A DNA stretch of 35,029 nucleotides, taken from assembly GCA_946412245.1 (NCBI GenBank), contig CAMKGM010000031.1:1-35029 (forward strand), written 5' to 3'. The translations under genes were made by a program, and so were the position numbers. The notes below the pieces were generated by a model. It saw only the letters and a list, made by a program, of their open reading frames with translations, was not told the DNA's origin and searched no databases. Below are positions 22,961-31,439 of this stretch, in pieces (positions within the stretch are counted from its first letter, which is position 1; each line of letters opens with the position of its first letter). Source of the DNA: an uncultured Bacteroidales bacterium. Lineage in GTDB: Bacteria > Bacteroidota > Bacteroidia > Bacteroidales > Muribaculaceae.

Positions 22961-23611
22961 ATGAATAAACTCGTAACATTAGAGCAGGCCGTCGAAAAAG
23001 TGAAAGACGGCATGACAATCATGATTGGCGGCTTCCTGGGCGTAGGGAGTCCTACTCAAATTATCGATGCCATCGTTGAGAAGGGCGTCAAGGACTTAAC
23101 TATCATTGCCAATGATACCGCCTACGACGAGGTGGCACACGGCAAGCTGGTGACTAACCACCAGGTGAAGAAAGCCATCGTATCGCACACCGGTACCAAC
23201 AAGCAGACTGCCTTGCAGAAGAACGAAGGCACGCTCATCGTGGAGTATGTGCCTCAGGGTACACTGGCCGAGCGCATCCGTGCGGCAGGCGCAGGTCTGG
23301 GCGGCGTGCTCACCCCGACAGGCATGGGCACCCCCATTGAAGAAGGCAAACAGAAGGTGAATGTTGATGGCAAGGACTACTTGCTCGAGAAACCCCTCAA
23401 GGCCGACATCGCTTTCTTGCGCGCCAACATTGTTGACGAGTTCGGCAACATGGTGTTCTTGGGAACTACCAACAATTTCAACCCGCTGATGGCAACCGCC
23501 GCCGACTATGTGGTGGTTGAGGCCGAGAAGCTGGTGAAAGTGGGCGAAATCAAACCTGAGTGCGTTCACGCATCGGGCATCTATGTTGACGGCATCTATG
23601 TCGAAAAATAA
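22961..23611 (+). CDS. atoD: Acetoacetate/butyryl CoA-transferase, alpha subunit
   Basis: A 216-residue alpha subunit of a heteromeric 3-oxoacid CoA-transferase (family I). In lysine fermentation this enzyme moves CoA from butyryl-CoA to acetoacetate, releasing butyrate and giving acetoacetyl-CoA. The N-terminal KVKDGMTIMIGGFLGVGSPTQIIDAI is the family nucleotide-loop region, and VEYVPQGTLAERIRAAGAGLGGVLTPTGMGT is the other signature. Length is normal for AtoD-type subunits. It is the first gene of the operon, with the beta subunit found 8.7 kb downstream at 32274, an unusual separation. Substrate choice is inferred from the neighbours; acetate or propionate could also be acceptors. Confidence 0.92.
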   Translation: MNKLVTLEQAVEKVKDGMTIMIGGFLGVGSPTQIIDAIVEKGVKDLTIIANDTAYDEVAHGKLVTNHQVKKAIVSHTGTNKQTALQKNEGTLIVEYVPQGTLAERIRAAGAGLGGVLTPTGMGTPIEEGKQKVNVDGKDYLLEKPLKADIAFLRANIVDEFGNMVFLGTTNNFNPLMATAADYVVVEAEKLVKVGEIKPECVHASGIYVDGIYVEK

Positions 23612-23623
23612 TCATTGACAACC

Positions 23624-24010
23624 ATGGAATACAGAACAAAAATCAGACTGCGCATGAGCGCAAAGGACGCCCACTATGGCGGCAATCTCGTGGATGGAGC
23701 TCACATGGTTCACCTGTTTGGTGACGTGGCTACCGAACTTCTCATTATGCGTGACGGCGACGAAGGCCTATTCCGAGCTTATGACAGCGTCGACTTCTTG
23801 GCACCCGTCTATGCCGGCGACTATATCGAAGCCGAGGGCTGGATTGACAAGGAAGGCAACACCTCACGCCACATGCAGTTCGAAGCCCGCAAGGTGGCCG
23901 TTTCGCGTCCCGACATCTCGCCGAGCGCAGCCGACATTCTCGATGAGCCCATCGTGGTGTGCCGTGCTTCAGGCACTTGTGTAACCCCCAAAGATTGCCA
24001 AAGAAAATAA
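23624..24010 (+). CDS. kal: 3-aminobutyryl-CoA ammonia-lyase
   Basis: A 128-residue hotdog-fold enzyme that removes ammonia from L-3-aminobutyryl-CoA to give crotonyl-CoA, the step after Kce in lysine fermentation. The Kal signature is clear: [36 protein letters not shown], then [22 protein letters not shown] and [11 protein letters not shown]. Size is as expected. The ATG at 23624 is used rather than an in-frame TTG at 23615, as the latter would add only MTT and is a rare start. It follows the CoA-transferase alpha gene by 12 bases and precedes kce by 8 bases, so the three are translated from one message. Confidence 0.93.
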   Translation: MEYRTKIRLRMSAKDAHYGGNLVDGAHMVHLFGDVATELLIMRDGDEGLFRAYDSVDFLAPVYAGDYIEAEGWIDKEGNTSRHMQFEARKVAVSRPDISPSAADILDEPIVVCRASGTCVTPKDCQRK

Positions 24011-24018
24011 TACCGGAT

Positions 24019-24852
24019 ATGGACAAGCTGATAATTACCGCCGCCATTTGCGGCGCTGAAGTGACTAAGGAACAGAACCCTAATGTACCTTATACCGTTG
24101 AGGAAATCGTGCGTGAAGCCAAGTCGGCAGTCGATGCCGGTGCCGCCATCGTGCACCTGCACGTGCGCTGGGACGACGGCACTCCCACTCAAGACCGTGC
24201 CCGCTTCCAGGAGTGTGAAGAGGCCATCCTCAAGGTGTGCCCCGATGTGATTCTCATCCCCTCGACCGGCGGCGCTGTGGGCATGACACCCGATGAGCGA
24301 CTCCAATCGACCGACACTACTCCGCTGCCCGAGATGGCAACACTTGACTGCGGTACCTGCAACTTTGGCGACGAAATCTTCGACAACACCATGCCCACCA
24401 TGCGTGCCTTTGGCAAGCGCATGATGGAGCGCGGCATCAAGCCCGAGTATGAGTGCTTCGAGATGGGTCATCTCGACACCATCCTGAACATGGCTCGCAA
24501 GGGCGAGGTTCCCGGTGCTCCCATGCAGTTCAACTTTGTGCTGGGCGTTCCCGGCTGTACTCCCGCCACGGTTGCTAACCTGTGCTGGCTTGTGAACGGC
24601 ATTCCCGCAGGTTCCACATGGACCGTGACCGGTGTGGGCCGTCATGCCTTCCCCATGGCAGCCGCTGCCATCGCTATGGGCGGTAACGTGCGTGTGGGCT
24701 TTGAAGACAACCTCTACCTCTCGAAGGGCGTGCTCGCCAAGTCTAACGGCGAACTCGTGGAGAAAGTGGTGCGCATCGCTAAGGAACTGGGTCGACCCAT
24801 CGCCACCAGCGACGAAGCCCGTGAAATTCTGGGCCTGAAACCAAGAAAATAA
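24019..24852 (+). CDS. kce: 3-keto-5-aminohexanoate cleavage enzyme
   Basis: A 277-residue zinc enzyme of the BKACE (DUF849) family. It condenses 5-amino-3-oxohexanoate with acetyl-CoA and releases L-3-aminobutyryl-CoA and acetoacetate. Zinc ligands His46 and His48 (VHLHVRWDDGTPTQD) fall at the numbers described for the Cloacimonas enzyme, and Glu229 in GFEDN corresponds to its Glu230; Glu14 in the substrate site is also present. The start at ATG 24019 (MDKLIITAAICGAE) gives this numbering and the normal length; a longer frame from 23959 would overlap the kal coding sequence by 50 bases and is rejected. No frame damage is seen. Confidence 0.95.
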   Translation: MDKLIITAAICGAEVTKEQNPNVPYTVEEIVREAKSAVDAGAAIVHLHVRWDDGTPTQDRARFQECEEAILKVCPDVILIPSTGGAVGMTPDERLQSTDTTPLPEMATLDCGTCNFGDEIFDNTMPTMRAFGKRMMERGIKPEYECFEMGHLDTILNMARKGEVPGAPMQFNFVLGVPGCTPATVANLCWLVNGIPAGSTWTVTGVGRHAFPMAAAAIAMGGNVRVGFEDNLYLSKGVLAKSNGELVEKVVRIAKELGRPIATSDEAREILGLKPRK

Positions 24853-24886
24853 CTTCATTATTAACTCAATAAACTATAGAACAACT

Positions 24887-25960
24887 ATGCAAAAACATGG
24901 TAACCGTTTCGGTACTCACCGAGTAATTGAGCCCGTGGGCGTGCTGCCGCAGCCTGCTAACAAGCTCGACAACAACATGGACGAAATCTATGACAACGAG
25001 ATTTTGATCGACGTGCAGACCCTGAACATCGACTCTGCTTCGTTCACCGATATTCACAACTATGCCAAGAGCCAGGCCAAGAATCCTGACGACGAGGCCG
25101 AGGTGATGGAAGAAATCAAGAAGGAGATGTTCCTGAATGTGGAACTCCAGGGCAAGCACCGCAACCGCCGCACCGGTTCTGGCGGTATGTTGCTTGGCAC
25201 CGTTGAGAAGATTGGTGACGCACTGAAGGGCAAGATCGACCTCAAGGAAGGCGACCGCATCGCTACGCTCGTTTCGCTGTCACTCACCCCGCTGCGCATC
25301 GACGAAATCCTGAACATCAAGGCCGATGTTGACCAAGTTGACATCAAGGGTAAGGCTATCTTGTTCGAGAGCGGTATCTACGCTAAGATACCCGATGACA
25401 TGCCCGAGAAGCTCGCTCTGAGCGCACTCGACGTGGCCGGTGCTCCCGCCCAGACCGCTAAACTGTGCCAGTATGGTCAGAATGTGGTAGTGCTCGGTGC
25501 CGGTGGCAAGAGCGGTATGCTGTGCTGCTACGAGGCTAAGAAGCGCGTCGGTGTGACCGGTAAGGTGATTGGTCTGGCCAATAGCCCCAAATCAACCAAG
25601 CGCATCAAGGACCTGGGCTTCTGCGACGTGGTAGAGAGCGTTGCCGGCATGACCCCCGTTCAGGTTTATGAACTGGTGAGCAAGCTGACCGACGGCAAGA
25701 TGGCCGATGTGACTATCAACTGCGTGAATGTTCCCGACTGCGAAATGACTGCTGTGCTCTGCACACACGACGACGGTGTGGTTTACTTCTTCTCAATGGC
25801 CACCAGCTTCACCAAGGCTGCTCTGGGTGCTGAGGGTATCGGTGCCGACACCAACATGATCATTGGCAACGGCTACACCAAGGGCCACGCCGAGTTCACG
25901 CTGCAGGAACTGCGCGAATGCCCCGAGCTGCGCAAGATCTTCGAAGAACTCTACGCTTAA
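24887..25960 (+). CDS. kdd: L-erythro-3,5-diaminohexanoate dehydrogenase
   Basis: A 357-residue NAD+-dependent dehydrogenase that oxidatively deaminates 3,5-diaminohexanoate to 5-amino-3-oxohexanoate and ammonia. The family features are the N-terminal NRFGTHRVIEPVGVLPQPA and NEILIDVQTLNIDSASFT, the HRNRRTGSGGMLLGTV region, and a Rossmann motif VVVLGAGGKSGML with the Gly-rich loop from Gly204. C-terminal SMATSFTKAALGAEGIGADTNMIIGNGY is typical of Kdd. Length is normal. It lies 34 bases after kce. A stable hairpin lies in the 75-base gap between it and kamA. Confidence 0.95.
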   Translation: MQKHGNRFGTHRVIEPVGVLPQPANKLDNNMDEIYDNEILIDVQTLNIDSASFTDIHNYAKSQAKNPDDEAEVMEEIKKEMFLNVELQGKHRNRRTGSGGMLLGTVEKIGDALKGKIDLKEGDRIATLVSLSLTPLRIDEILNIKADVDQVDIKGKAILFESGIYAKIPDDMPEKLALSALDVAGAPAQTAKLCQYGQNVVVLGAGGKSGMLCCYEAKKRVGVTGKVIGLANSPKSTKRIKDLGFCDVVESVAGMTPVQVYELVSKLTDGKMADVTINCVNVPDCEMTAVLCTHDDGVVYFFSMATSFTKAALGAEGIGADTNMIIGNGYTKGHAEFTLQELRECPELRKIFEELYA

Positions 25961-25977
25961 TCTCAAAACCATGACGG

Positions 25978-26009
25978 TAGCGATTCACGCCTTAGGGCGT
26001 GTGTCGCTA
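25978..26009 (+). other. Intercistronic hairpin between kdd and kamA
   Basis: TAGCGA (25978-25983) with TCGCTA (26004-26009), and CACGCC (25986-25991) with GGCGTG (25996-26001), form a two-part stem with a 2x2 internal bulge and a TTAG loop. There is no T-run after it, so it is more likely a processing or stability element than a terminator. Confidence 0.6.
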
Positions 26010-26035
26010 TCGCCTTACTGATAAACAACCCTATT

Positions 26036-27322
26036 ATGGCTGAATCAAGAAGAAAACAAATGTTCCCTGACGTGACCGACGAGCAGTGGAACGATTGGAT
26101 CTGGCAAGTCAAAAACCGCATCGAGACGCTCGATGACCTGAAAAAATATGTGGCCCTCACTCCCGAGGAGGAAGAAGGCGTGAAAAAGACCCTGTCGACA
26201 CTGCGCATGGCCATCACTCCTTACTACCTGAGCCTTATCAACCCCGATGATCCGCACGACCCCATTCGCCGTCAGTGCATCCCCACAGGGCTTGAGACAC
26301 ACCAGGCCGATGCCGACCTGCTCGACCCGCTGCACGAGGACGAGGATTCGCCCACACCGGGTCTCACACACCGTTATCCCGACCGTGTGCTGTTCCTCAT
26401 CACCGACATGTGCTCGATGTATTGCCGTCACTGCACCCGTCGCCGTTTTGCCGGTCAAACCGACAACGAGTGTGGCATGGACCGCATCGAGAAGGCGCTG
26501 GAGTACATCCGCAACACTCCCACCGTGCGCGACGTGCTGCTCTCGGGTGGCGATGCCCTCATGGTGAGCGACAAGCGCTTGGAATACATCATCTCGGAGT
26601 TGAGGAAGATTCCTCATGTGGAGATTGTGCGTTTGGGAACCCGCACTCCGGTGGTTTGCCCCCAGCGCATCACTCCCGAGTTGTGTGCCATGCTCAAGAA
26701 GTATCATCCCATTTGGCTCAATACCCACTTCAATCACCCCAACGAGGTGACTCCCGAGTCGACCCGCGCTTGCGAGATGCTCGCCAATGCCGGTATTCCC
26801 CTGGGCAACCAGAGTGTGCTGCTGCGCGGCGTGAACGACTGCGTCCATGTGATGAAACACCTGGTGCAGGAGTTGGTGAAGATTCGCGTGCGTCCGTACT
26901 ATATTTATCAGTGCGACCTGTCGATGGGTCTGGAGCACTTCCGCACTCCCGTGTCAAAGGGCATCGAGATTATCGAGGGACTCCGCGGCCACACTTCAGG
27001 CTATTGCGTGCCTACCTTCGTGGTCGACGCTCCCGGTGGTGGCGGCAAGACTCCCGTCATGCCTCAGTACGTCATCTCGCAGGCTCCCGGTAAGGTGGTG
27101 CTGCGCAACTTCGAAGGCGTTATCACAACCTATACCGAGCCCACCGAGTATCACAGCGAGTGCAACTGCCCGGAATGCCAGGCTGAGCGTGCCCGTAAAG
27201 AGCAGGTGGCGGCCGACAAGGCTGTTGACGGTGTGATTTCACTGCTCGAAGGCGAGCGCATGAACATTGAGCCCAAGGCGCTGAAGCGTCATGAGCGCAA
27301 CGAGGTCCGTAACAAGAACTAA
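26036..27322 (+). CDS. kamA: L-lysine 2,3-aminomutase (radical SAM, PLP)
   Basis: A 428-residue radical S-adenosylmethionine enzyme that converts L-lysine to L-beta-lysine, the entry step of the pathway. The 4Fe-4S motif CSMYCRHC has Cys126, Cys130 and Cys133, and the PLP-binding lysine is Lys338 in [10 protein letters not shown]; both are one residue off the Clostridium subterminale numbers. The [11 protein letters not shown] and [18 protein letters not shown] signatures are present. The Cys-containing C-terminal tail (ECNCPECQ) is the zinc-binding extension of the family and is followed by a charged tail. The ATG at 26036 lies 26 bases after the intercistronic hairpin. Confidence 0.96.
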   Translation: MAESRRKQMFPDVTDEQWNDWIWQVKNRIETLDDLKKYVALTPEEEEGVKKTLSTLRMAITPYYLSLINPDDPHDPIRRQCIPTGLETHQADADLLDPLHEDEDSPTPGLTHRYPDRVLFLITDMCSMYCRHCTRRRFAGQTDNECGMDRIEKALEYIRNTPTVRDVLLSGGDALMVSDKRLEYIISELRKIPHVEIVRLGTRTPVVCPQRITPELCAMLKKYHPIWLNTHFNHPNEVTPESTRACEMLANAGIPLGNQSVLLRGVNDCVHVMKHLVQELVKIRVRPYYIYQCDLSMGLEHFRTPVSKGIEIIEGLRGHTSGYCVPTFVVDAPGGGGKTPVMPQYVISQAPGKVVLRNFEGVITTYTEPTEYHSECNCPECQAERARKEQVAADKAVDGVISLLEGERMNIEPKALKRHERNEVRNKN

Positions 27323-27336
27323 TCATAGCAATGGCC

Positions 27337-27367
27337 GGTGAAGGTGCTTGTTTGGGTGCCTTCACCA
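27337..27367 (+). other. Hairpin between kamA and kamB
   Basis: GGTGAAGG (27337-27344) pairs with CCTTCACC (27359-27366) around a 14-base loop; flanking GGC and GCC could extend the stem after a mismatch. T-rich sequence follows but not a continuous run. It could reduce read-through from kamA into the genes downstream. Confidence 0.5.
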
Positions 27368-27396
27368 GCCTTTGCTCTTATTATAATTAAGGTGTT

Positions 27397-28404
27397 TTGC
27401 CCTTCATCAATGAAATATTGAAATACAGCAGTCTTTCCATCGTGGGACTTGAAAAGAACACGGGGAAGACCGAGTGCCTAAAATATGTGCTCAATCGCAT
27501 GCCGGTGAACACGCGCCGCATCGCTGTAACTTCAATAGGTATTGATGGGGAGACGGTCGATCAGGTGACCCGCACGCAGAAACCCGAAATCGTCTTGCCG
27601 CAAGGCATGTATTTCGCCACCAGCGAAGCGCACTACAAGTTGCGTCGGCTCGTCTCAGAACTGGTGGATGTGAGCGACGAGAATACATCGCTGGGGCGCG
27701 TGGTTACCGCCAAGGCGCTCACCGCAGGCAAGATTCTGCTCTCGGGTCCACCTTCAGCCACTGGCTTGATCAGGTGGATGAACCAGATGCGACGCTTGGG
27801 TGTAGACCTGACGATTATCGACGGTGCCTTGTCGCGATTGAGTTCGGCATCGCCCGCCGTGAGCGAGTCGATGATATTGGCCACCGGCGCAGCCTATTCG
27901 GCCAACATCAACACGCTGGTGCAGAAGACAGCCCATGTGGTGCAACTCATCAACCTGCCACTTGCCGATGAAGGCCTGCGCAACACCTTTGGCGCACTTG
28001 ACAAGGGCACTTGGTGGCTTGATGACGAGGGCACTCTGAACGAACTCAGTTCTGTTACCTCGCTATCGCAAAACATCCGTTTTCAGGGCATGGAGCGATG
28101 CCGCACCCTGTTCGTGGCAGGCGCGCTGGTCGATAGCTTCATTGAGAAGGTGAGAAAGAACAAGGACCTGAAGCACGTGGAGATTGTGGTGCGTGACTTT
28201 ACTCGCATCTTCGTCTCTCCCCAACTGTTCAGGCTGTTTGTCAAGGGTGGCGGGCGAGTCACGGTGCTGCACAAGAGCAAACTCATCGCTGTCACGGTCA
28301 ATCCCACCTCGCCCAGCGGCTATGTGCTCGACTCTGACATTTTGTGCGAGAAACTTTCTGAAGCCATTGAGCTTCCCGTATATGATCTTTTAAAAAATAA
28401 ATAG
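27397..28404 (+). CDS. kamB: KamB-like lysine 5,6-aminomutase reactivation protein
   Basis: A protein of about 335 residues matching the KamB family, encoded with KamC and thought to reactivate the B12-dependent lysine 5,6-aminomutase. The N-terminus has a P-loop of the type seen in MobB-like NTPases, IVGLEKNTGKTE with Lys24 and Thr25. A central IDGALSRLSSASPAVSESMILATGAAYS and a C-terminal HVEIVVRDFTRIFVSPQLF can be seen. The start is a problem: the frame is closed by a TAA at 27388 and holds no ATG before the P-loop, so translation must begin at TTG 27397 or TTG 27418, or else the assembly has a one-base error near the out-of-frame ATG at 27410. The stop codon touches the kamC ATG (TAGATG). 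Confidence 0.82.
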   Translation: MPFINEILKYSSLSIVGLEKNTGKTECLKYVLNRMPVNTRRIAVTSIGIDGETVDQVTRTQKPEIVLPQGMYFATSEAHYKLRRLVSELVDVSDENTSLGRVVTAKALTAGKILLSGPPSATGLIRWMNQMRRLGVDLTIIDGALSRLSSASPAVSESMILATGAAYSANINTLVQKTAHVVQLINLPLADEGLRNTFGALDKGTWWLDDEGTLNELSSVTSLSQNIRFQGMERCRTLFVAGALVDSFIEKVRKNKDLKHVEIVVRDFTRIFVSPQLFRLFVKGGGRVTVLHKSKLIAVTVNPTSPSGYVLDSDILCEKLSEAIELPVYDLLKNK

Positions 28405-29766
28405 ATGCAACTGAAAAACGTCATAGACTCTCCCAGTGGACTGCGATTCATGCTCGACAAGCTTGAATTGCAATCGGGTTTTGCCCGTCGCAGTCTGCTC
28501 GACATGGAGATGTTCACCGACACTGCCGCCATTCAAGGCAGCTATGACGTGTTGCGTCATTTCGCGCGTTTCCTGGAAACGACCGACCGGGCGCGTGTCA
28601 CAACATTGCTTTTCAAACTGCAGGCACTCAAGGACATTCGCACCACCATCAAGAATCTTGAGCAACATGCCACACTTGACGACATTGAACTCTTTGAGTT
28701 GAAGCATCTCGCCATACTCGCTGTTGATGTCAAGAAGTTACTGACTGAGCATGGCATGGAGCGAGTGGTCGAAATTCCCGACCTTGACAAGGTGGTCGAC
28801 ATCCTTGACCCCGATGGGTTGAAGATAGCCACCTTCTACGTCTATGACTCCTATTGTCAACAACTCAAGGACCTGCGCGTGCAGATGCGTCAGCACCCGG
28901 AGTTGCAAGACGAGTTGCTGCTCGAGGCGGGTGAGCTTGAACTTGAAGTGCGAACTGACCTCAGCAAGCAGTTGTGTGCTTTTGCCCCTGTCATCCGACA
29001 GGCGCTCACAGCCCTGGCACAAATCGACATTTACCTGGCCAAGGCTGCGCAAATGAAACAGATGGGGCTTTGCTTCCCCGTCATCTCAACCGATGGCACG
29101 ACCCGTTACCGTGGCCTATTCCATCCGCAGGTCAAGGAGGCCCTTGAGGCTAATGCCCGGCAATTCCAGCCGGTGGATATCTCCTTTGACCTGAAACCCA
29201 CATTGATAACCGGAGCCAACATGGGCGGCAAGACGGTCGTGCTCAAGACCGTGACGCTATGCCAGTATCTGTTCCAATTCGGTTTCGGTATCCCCGCCAC
29301 CAATGCGGTTATCGATGTGAAGTCACAAGTGTTCTTCTGCATCGGCGATGAGCAGTCGGTCGAGAAAGGCCTGTCGTCGTTTGCTGCCGAGATGAGGAAC
29401 ATCGATGCCGTCATCAAGGCATCGCGTAAAGAACGAAAACTATTGGCGTTGATCGATGAGCCGGCACGAACCACCAATCCCACCGAGGGTGCCGCGCTCG
29501 TGGCTGCCCTGCTGCAGGTGCTGGCGACTGCCGACATGAGTCTCATCCTTACAACGCACTACGATATAGAGCCTGGCGAAGCCCGCTGCCTCAGGGTGAA
29601 GGGCTTTGAAGATGGCGTAATGAACTACTCGCTCATTGAGGTTCACGACGGCGAGGTGCCCCATGAGGCCTTGAACATTGCCGAGGCCTTAGGCATTGAC
29701 ACGCAGTGGATTTCACAAGCGAGAACCATGATTGACATCCATGCGAAAAACAACCGATTACTATAA
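28405..29766 (+). CDS. kamC: KamC-like MutS-family ATPase (lysine 5,6-aminomutase reactivase)
   Basis: A 453-residue ATPase with a MutS-like C-terminal domain: Walker A GANMGGKT at 270-277 and Walker B LLALIDEPARTTNP with Asp351-Glu352, then TTHYD as the switch His region. The first 250 residues are helical, equivalent to the MutS lever/core region, and the mismatch-recognition domain is absent. In lysine-fermenting bacteria this gene sits beside kamD/kamE and is taken as an ATP-driven partner of KamB that restores inactivated aminomutase. This function is from family annotation and context; a DNA-repair role is unlikely. It starts directly at the kamB stop codon and is followed by kamD after 20 bases. 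Confidence 0.88.
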   Translation: MQLKNVIDSPSGLRFMLDKLELQSGFARRSLLDMEMFTDTAAIQGSYDVLRHFARFLETTDRARVTTLLFKLQALKDIRTTIKNLEQHATLDDIELFELKHLAILAVDVKKLLTEHGMERVVEIPDLDKVVDILDPDGLKIATFYVYDSYCQQLKDLRVQMRQHPELQDELLLEAGELELEVRTDLSKQLCAFAPVIRQALTALAQIDIYLAKAAQMKQMGLCFPVISTDGTTRYRGLFHPQVKEALEANARQFQPVDISFDLKPTLITGANMGGKTVVLKTVTLCQYLFQFGFGIPATNAVIDVKSQVFFCIGDEQSVEKGLSSFAAEMRNIDAVIKASRKERKLLALIDEPARTTNPTEGAALVAALLQVLATADMSLILTTHYDIEPGEARCLRVKGFEDGVMNYSLIEVHDGEVPHEALNIAEALGIDTQWISQARTMIDIHAKNNRLL

Positions 29767-29786
29767 TATATTAATGACATAATACT

Positions 29787-31343
29787 ATGCAAAAAAGCAA
29801 GTTAGGACTAGATTTTGACAAAGTTGAATATGCCAGAGGCCTGGCCAAGGGCATTGCGCAAGACGTTCAGACCTTTGTGGAGCAATACACCACAGTGGCT
29901 GTGGAGCGCACGCTGTGCCGCCTGATGGGCATAGATGGCGTGGACGAGAACGAAGTGCCACTGCCCAATGTGGTGGTGGAGGCCCTCAAGGACAAGAGCG
30001 TGCTCAGCGAGGGTGCTTTGTTCTTTATTGCCAATGCCATGATCCAGACCGGACTCAAGCCGCAGCAGATTGCTGAGAAGGTAGCAGCCGGCGAACTTGA
30101 CATCACCAAGGTGGTGACGACTGACCAAAAGCAGATTGCCGCTGTGTTGCAACCCGTGATTGACGAGAGCATGGAACGCATCCGTGCACGCCGTTCACGC
30201 CGCGAGCACTATCTTGAAACCATCGGCGAGGGTCCCAAGCCCTATCTGTACATTATTGTAGCAACCGGTAACATCTATGAAGATGTGGTGCAAGCACAGG
30301 CCGGTGCCCGACAAGGCGCCGATGTGATTGCCGTGATTCGCACCACGGGCCAGAGTCTGCTCGACTATGTGCCTTACGGCGCTACCACCGAGGGCTTTGG
30401 TGGAACCTTTGCAACACAAGAGAACTTCCGCATCATGCGCAAGGCGCTCGACGAGGTGGGCGAGGAGCAAGGCCGCTACATCAGGTTGTGTAACTACTGC
30501 TCGGGTTTGTGTATGCCCGAGATCGCCATCATGGGCGCTTTCGAGGGTCTTGATGTGATGCTCAACGATGCTCTCTATGGCATCCTGTTCCGCGACATCA
30601 ATATGCAGCGCACGCTCGTTGACCAGTACATGAGCCGCATCATCAACGGTTTCGCCGGCGTCATCATTAACACGGGCGAGGACAACTACCTCACCACTGC
30701 CGATGCTGTCGAGGCTGCGCACACCGTGCTCGCATCTGACCTCATCAACGAGCAGCTTGCCCTCATGGCAGGTCTGCCCGAGGAGCAGATGGGTCTGGGG
30801 CATGCCTTTGAGATGGATCCCATGCTCGAGAACGGCTTCCTGTTGGAGCTTGCTCAGGCTCAAATGACTCGCGAAATCTTCCCGAAGGCTACGCTCAAGT
30901 ACATGCCTCCCACCAAGTTCATGACCGGTAACATCTTCCGCGGTCACATCCAGGACGCGTTGTTCAACATGATTGGCATCTGGACCCATCAGGGCATCCA
31001 GTTGTTGGGTATGCCCACCGAGGCTATCCATACCCCCTTCATGAGCGATCGCTACCTCTCAATTGAGAACGCCAAGTACATCTTCAACAACATGAAGAGC
31101 ATCGGCGAGGAGATGGAATTTGTGGAAGGCGGCATTTGCCGCAACCGTGTGAAGGAAGTTCTGGGTAATACCATCAAGTTGCTCGAAGACATCACCAAAG
31201 AAGGCCTGTTCACCGCGCTTGAAAAGGGTATCTTCGGTGACGTGAAACGTCCCAAAAATGGCGGTAAAGGCCTTGAGGGCGTGACCATGAAGGGCGAGAA
31301 TTACCTGAACCCATTTATCGAGTTAATGAAAGGAAAACGTTAA
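29787..31343 (+). CDS. kamD: Lysine 5,6-aminomutase, alpha subunit
   Basis: A 518-residue PLP/adenosylcobalamin-enzyme large subunit. With KamE it converts L-beta-lysine to 3,5-diaminohexanoate (and D-lysine to 2,5-diaminohexanoate). The sequence has the expected N-terminal accessory helices, the TIM-barrel segment YLYIIVATGNIYEDVVQAQAGARQGADVIAVIRTTGQSLLDYVP, and the barrel end LGHAFEMDPMLENGFLLELAQAQMTREIFP. Length is normal for KamD. The gap to kamE (96 bases) is filled by an unusual repeat tract. Confidence 0.96.
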   Translation: MQKSKLGLDFDKVEYARGLAKGIAQDVQTFVEQYTTVAVERTLCRLMGIDGVDENEVPLPNVVVEALKDKSVLSEGALFFIANAMIQTGLKPQQIAEKVAAGELDITKVVTTDQKQIAAVLQPVIDESMERIRARRSRREHYLETIGEGPKPYLYIIVATGNIYEDVVQAQAGARQGADVIAVIRTTGQSLLDYVPYGATTEGFGGTFATQENFRIMRKALDEVGEEQGRYIRLCNYCSGLCMPEIAIMGAFEGLDVMLNDALYGILFRDINMQRTLVDQYMSRIINGFAGVIINTGEDNYLTTADAVEAAHTVLASDLINEQLALMAGLPEEQMGLGHAFEMDPMLENGFLLELAQAQMTREIFPKATLKYMPPTKFMTGNIFRGHIQDALFNMIGIWTHQGIQLLGMPTEAIHTPFMSDRYLSIENAKYIFNNMKSIGEEMEFVEGGICRNRVKEVLGNTIKLLEDITKEGLFTALEKGIFGDVKRPKNGGKGLEGVTMKGENYLNPFIELMKGKR

Positions 31344-31348
31344 ACCAA

Positions 31349-31437
31349 GTTTTCAGTTTCCGGTTCTTAGTTGTCAGCAGCAGCTGCAAGAACTGACAAC
31401 TGATAACTGAAAACTGACAACTGATAACTGATAACTG
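31349..31437 (+). repeat. Ten-base repeat tract with hairpin, between kamD and kamE
   Basis: The right side (31393-31437) is about four and a half tandem copies of a ten-base unit (CTGACAACTG, ATAACTGAAA, and so on) and ends two bases before the kamE ATG. The left side (31349-31377) carries the opposite strand of the same motif, GTTTTCAGTT and AGTTGTCAG. AGTTGTCAG at 31369-31377 pairs perfectly with CTGACAACT at 31393-31401, so the two sides can fold into a hairpin with a loop of 15 bases holding CAGCTG. The same repeat family occurs at 8109-8137. Confidence 0.7.
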
Positions 31438-31439
31438 TT

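Noticed and set aside
23959-24018. Upstream extension of kce to a TTG at 23959
   Set aside because: It would overlap the kal gene by 50 bases and shift His46/His48 away from the known numbering; ATG 24019 fits length and catalytic residues.
23821-24858. A 345-codon minus-strand frame opposite kal and kce
   Set aside because: kal and kce carry intact active sites on the plus strand; the minus-strand product is His/Gly-rich and resembles no protein family.
28405-29766. KamC as a DNA mismatch repair MutS protein
   Set aside because: It has no mismatch-recognition domain, is half the normal length, and its gene is translationally coupled to kamB within the lysine operon.
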